Shown one piece after another: positions 63,814-64,000 of a stretch of DNA of 64,000 bases. The number at the start of each line of letters is the position of its first letter. Position 1 is the stretch's first letter. Origin of the DNA: a virus; the IMG/VR virus record IMGVR_UViG_3300006880_000001, positions 62,001-126,000 of that record; one strand, written 5' to 3'. The translations under genes were made by a program, and so were the position numbers. The notes under the pieces were generated by a model that worked only from the letters and a program-made list of their open reading frames with translations, ran no database searches and was not told the DNA's origin.

Positions 63814-64000
63814 ATGAGCAACCCACGCGCTCCCCGCGCCCCTCAGCCCGCCTTCCACCACCAGCTCACCGAACTCCTCGAAGCCATTTACTGCTACGAC
63901 CGCGCCCTCCGCCGCGCGGGCGGCCCCGCGGGACCCCGCAAGGGCAAAGAGGCCGTCGACGCCGCCGTGGACAAGATCCGCCCTGCTGTGCGCAGTCTGT
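63814..64000 (+). CDS. Unknown protein, 3' end outside window
   Basis: 62 residues visible. Proline-rich start (SNPRAPRAPQPAF) then helical (TELLEAIYCYDRALRRAGGP). ATG chosen for its distance from the class A hexamer; an in-frame ATG at 63802 overlaps the hexamer. No family recognised. Confidence 0.65.
   Translation, partial: MSNPRAPRAPQPAFHHQLTELLEAIYCYDRALRRAGGPAGPRKGKEAVDAAVDKIRPAVRSL

Noticed and set aside
1-64000. CRISPR array, insertion sequence, integrase or rRNA
   Set aside because: No regularly spaced repeats, transposase, recombinase or rRNA-like sequence was seen on reading; repeats found are the short ones listed.

Overview
The window is 64 kb of tightly packed, high-GC DNA. It holds about 105 mostly short genes that overlap by ATGA, GTGA or TGATG, in long same-strand runs. 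It reads as part of a large double-stranded DNA phage or phage-derived element. Supporting genes are an amidase endolysin, a family A DNA polymerase with a UDG-like N-terminus and an intein, a Sak4-like ATPase, a DUF669-like protein, a Cas4-like nuclease, helicases, a ThyX-like thymidylate synthase, a dNMP kinase, a dCMP deaminase, Dam and free HNH endonucleases. I recognise no terminase, portal, capsid or tail gene. The host is unknown. Extended -10 promoters of the TGnTAnnnT type and many apparently leaderless starts fit an actinobacterium-like or Deinococcus-like transcription and translation style, but do not prove it.

Layout. 1-10.2 kb: two divergent blocks of small membrane-anchored proteins, Cys-containing very basic mini-proteins and a membrane-anchored transglutaminase-like protein, probably virion components, under promoters that carry a GATCG-N6-CGATC operator. 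10.3-12.5 kb: a Fis-type HTH protein with an acidic tail and the amidase. 13-19 kb: RecD-like helicase, HNH endonuclease, small unknowns and two AP2-like paralogues. 20.1-25.4 kb: a Ro60-like TROVE/vWA gene followed by an operon with a JAMM/JAB peptidase, a ubiquitin-like protein ending in Gly-Arg, a double zinc finger with an NZF-like half, and a ThiF/E1-like enzyme. 25.4-26.1 kb: a consensus sigma-70 promoter, three tRNA-like genes (two carrying the same 52-nt insertion in the variable region) and a 21-bp hairpin. 26-43.9 kb: mostly unknown accessory genes, a second large vWA protein, a HAD nucleotidase, a DnaA-domain-IV/NrdJ-C-terminus fusion and a replicative ATPase. 44-53.8 kb: replication and recombination block. 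53.9-61.5 kb: nucleotide metabolism, small unknowns and Dam. 61.5-62.1 kb: a second set of basic and membrane mini-proteins behind the same operator. 62.2-64 kb: lipoprotein, dCMP deaminase and the start of another gene.

Regulation. Sixteen sites on both strands share [G/T]GTCAC, then exactly seven bases, then TGnTA. At most of them the start codon lies 6-7 nt after the -10 hexamer, so these mRNAs should be leaderless. A second class, with the GATCG-N6-CGATC operator, sits upstream of the presumed structural blocks. The most noteworthy system is the TROVE + JAB + ubiquitin-like + E1 cassette with the unusual tRNA-like genes directly behind it, which suggests a phage-borne RNA-handling and ubiquitin-like conjugation module.
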